From positions 1 to 7,147 of the forward strand of contig JAOPYU010000083.1 in the NCBI GenBank assembly GCA_025964455.1: a stretch of DNA of 7,147 nucleotides. The letters run 5' to 3'. The DNA comes from Thermoleophilia bacterium (GTDB taxonomy: Bacteria; Actinomycetota; Thermoleophilia; Gaiellales; SKUG01). Position 1 is the first letter of the stretch. The number at the start of each line of letters is the position of its first letter. A program made the position numbers and the translations under genes. Below are positions 6,236-7,147 of the stretch, one piece after another. A model generated the notes under the pieces. The model saw nothing but the letters and a program-made list of their open reading frames with translations. It was not told where the DNA came from and made no database searches.

Positions 6236-7147
6236 AGCTCGGCCCCCGCGATCGCGCGCACCATCCGGCGGCGCATGTTCCATCGCGTGCGGTCCATGCG
6301 CGAGGCGCCTGCCGCTCGACGCAGGTCCCACGTCGCAGGCGACAGCTCGCGGAGCTGGTCGAGCGAGGCGTGGGCGGACGGGTGGTCGAGCACGAGCACG
6401 GTGGGGCCGGCGAGCAGCTCTTCGCCGAGCTCCACGAGCGCGGTGGCGGCGGTCGGCACGACGCTCGTCGCAAGTCGCTCGGTGCCGACGAGCTCGGGGT
6501 CCATGCCGAACGTCGACCCGCGGGGCGCGGCGACGCGCTGCACCTCGGTGACGACGATGACGTGCGGGGCGACGCGCGGCGCCTGGCAGGCCCGGGCGAT
6601 CGCGCGGCCGATCGATCGCGCGGAGCCGCCGTCGACGTACTCGATCGAGGCGCCGGCACTCCCGGCGGCCTCGGCGACCCCGGCGGCCGGGCCGGTGACG
6701 AGGAAGGTTCCCGCTGCGCTGCCGGGCGCGGCAGTAGCGGCTCCGTGCGCTGCGAATACGCTCGCGGGAACGACGGTGAGCGGCACGCCCGTGTCGGCGG
6801 CGTAGGTGGGGTAGTCCACGTCGACGCGACCGGGAACCCCAATGACGCCCTGTGCGAGCGCCAGGCCCGCGGCGACGGTCGGCGAGATGCCGCGATGCAG
6901 GACCTCGCCGCGACGAGGAACGCGCGACCCACCGACGGCGACGGCACGCCCCGGCGTCGTCGAGGCGATCTCCTCCAGGATGCCGCGCGCCGCGACGCCG
7001 AGCTCCGGATGTGCGTCGAGCAGCCATCGAGCGACCGCGGATTCGACCTGCTCGCCCCGCGCCGTGCCCGGGTCGAGCGCCACCGCGTGCATGCGCCCGC
7101 CGAGGCCAGCTGCCTCGAGGCGAACACCATGCCGCGCTGCGCGGGCA
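6232..7147 (-). CDS. Degenerate indolepyruvate oxidoreductase alpha-subunit-like protein (IorA), C-terminal part
   Basis: The frame is open to the edge of the window, so the N-terminus is missing and 304 residues are visible. The ATG at 7092 may not be the true start; residues below are counted from it. Residues 50-185 resemble the thiamine-diphosphate-binding domain of IorA: RAVAVGGSRV, then HRGISPTVAAGLALAQGVIG (66-85) like 'MGASIGMAAGLA...VIGD', VPLTVV (103-108) like the strand before 'LDN', and VIVVTEVQRVA (178-188) like 'VIIARRPCAL'. In family members the motif GD(S/G), with DN about 25-30 residues later, holds Mg and thiamine diphosphate; here it reads GVP and PASV. IorA then carries a ferredoxin domain with eight cysteines. 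Here the corresponding region (190-286) has none, and the only Cys in the visible part is at 169. The overlap with the IorB-like gene supports one complex. The assignment is moderate because each single match is weak. Confidence 0.5.
   Translation of the reverse strand, partial: ARAARHGVRLEAAGLGGRMHAVALDPGTARGEQVESAVARWLLDAHPELGVAARGILEEIASTTPGRAVAVGGSRVPRRGEVLHRGISPTVAAGLALAQGVIGVPGRVDVDYPTYAADTGVPLTVVPASVFAAHGAATAAPGSAAGTFLVTGPAAGVAEAAGSAGASIEYVDGGSARSIGRAIARACQAPRVAPHVIVVTEVQRVAAPRGSTFGMDPELVGTERLATSVVPTAATALVELGEELLAGPTVLVLDHPSAHASLDQLRELSPATWDLRRAAGASRMDRTRWNMRRRMVRAIAGAEL

Noticed and set aside
6598..6624. Direct repeat of GATCGCGCGG
   Set aside because: It is short, encodes part of a regular helix rich in Ile, Gly and Arg, and is explained by codon bias.
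4349..6805. Long + strand open frames opposite the IorA/IorB-like genes (about 356 and 460 codons)
   Set aside because: Their composition is low in structure and lacks recognisable domains. The - strand frames show coherent secondary-structure patterns, family matches and coupled starts.
6236..7027. N-terminal extension of the IorB-like frame up to 7027
   Set aside because: This part is an Arg-rich shadow of the IorA-like gene in another frame. The GTG at 6235, overlapping the upstream TGA, is the natural start.

Overview
The window is dense, GC-rich (about 70% by eye) bacterial coding sequence with short intergenic gaps, overlapping starts and stops, and TANNNT-type -10 elements. This suggests an actinobacterium (Actinomycetota). 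A more exact placement, such as Thermoleophilia or Acidimicrobiia, would be a guess. No tRNA, rRNA, CRISPR array, insertion sequence or phage gene was seen, and no gene-free stretch exceeds 50 bases.

Layout. (1) Bases 1-1058, + strand: the 3' end of an Ala/Gly-rich gene, overlapped at ATGA by a gene for a small single-pass membrane protein with an extracytoplasmic domain. (2) Bases 1001-3374, + strand: a perfect 20-bp palindrome inside the end of the membrane-protein gene, a candidate -10 element overlapping that gene's stop codon, then an apparent three-gene operon. The operon encodes a classical enoyl-CoA hydratase, a PaaG-type crotonase that has exchanged the hydratase glutamates for an isomerase-type aspartate, and an unrecognised 218-aa protein. 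(3) Bases 3402-4449, + strand: a lipid (diacylglycerol-type) kinase gene whose start lies 7 bases after a -10-like hexamer, so its mRNA is probably leaderless. (4) Bases 4454-7147, - strand, converging with the kinase gene across only 4 bases: two genes overlapping at GTGA. They look like the alpha and beta subunits of an indolepyruvate:ferredoxin oxidoreductase (IorA/IorB, the latter with a DUF6537-like C-terminal half).

The most notable observation is that the IorA/IorB-like pair has intact, coupled reading frames while every cofactor signature I looked for appears lost. The GD...DN thiamine-diphosphate/Mg motif is replaced, the ferredoxin region has no cysteines (two stretches keep [4Fe-4S]-like spacing with other residues in the cysteine positions), and the Gly-rich loop of the beta subunit is gone. 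This suggests a repurposed, possibly non-redox member of the 2-oxoacid oxidoreductase family. Its neighbours include PaaF/PaaG-like crotonases, and an active IorAB would make arylacetyl-CoA, the compound that feeds the phenylacetate pathway. Whether the neighbourhood reflects a functional link is inference.
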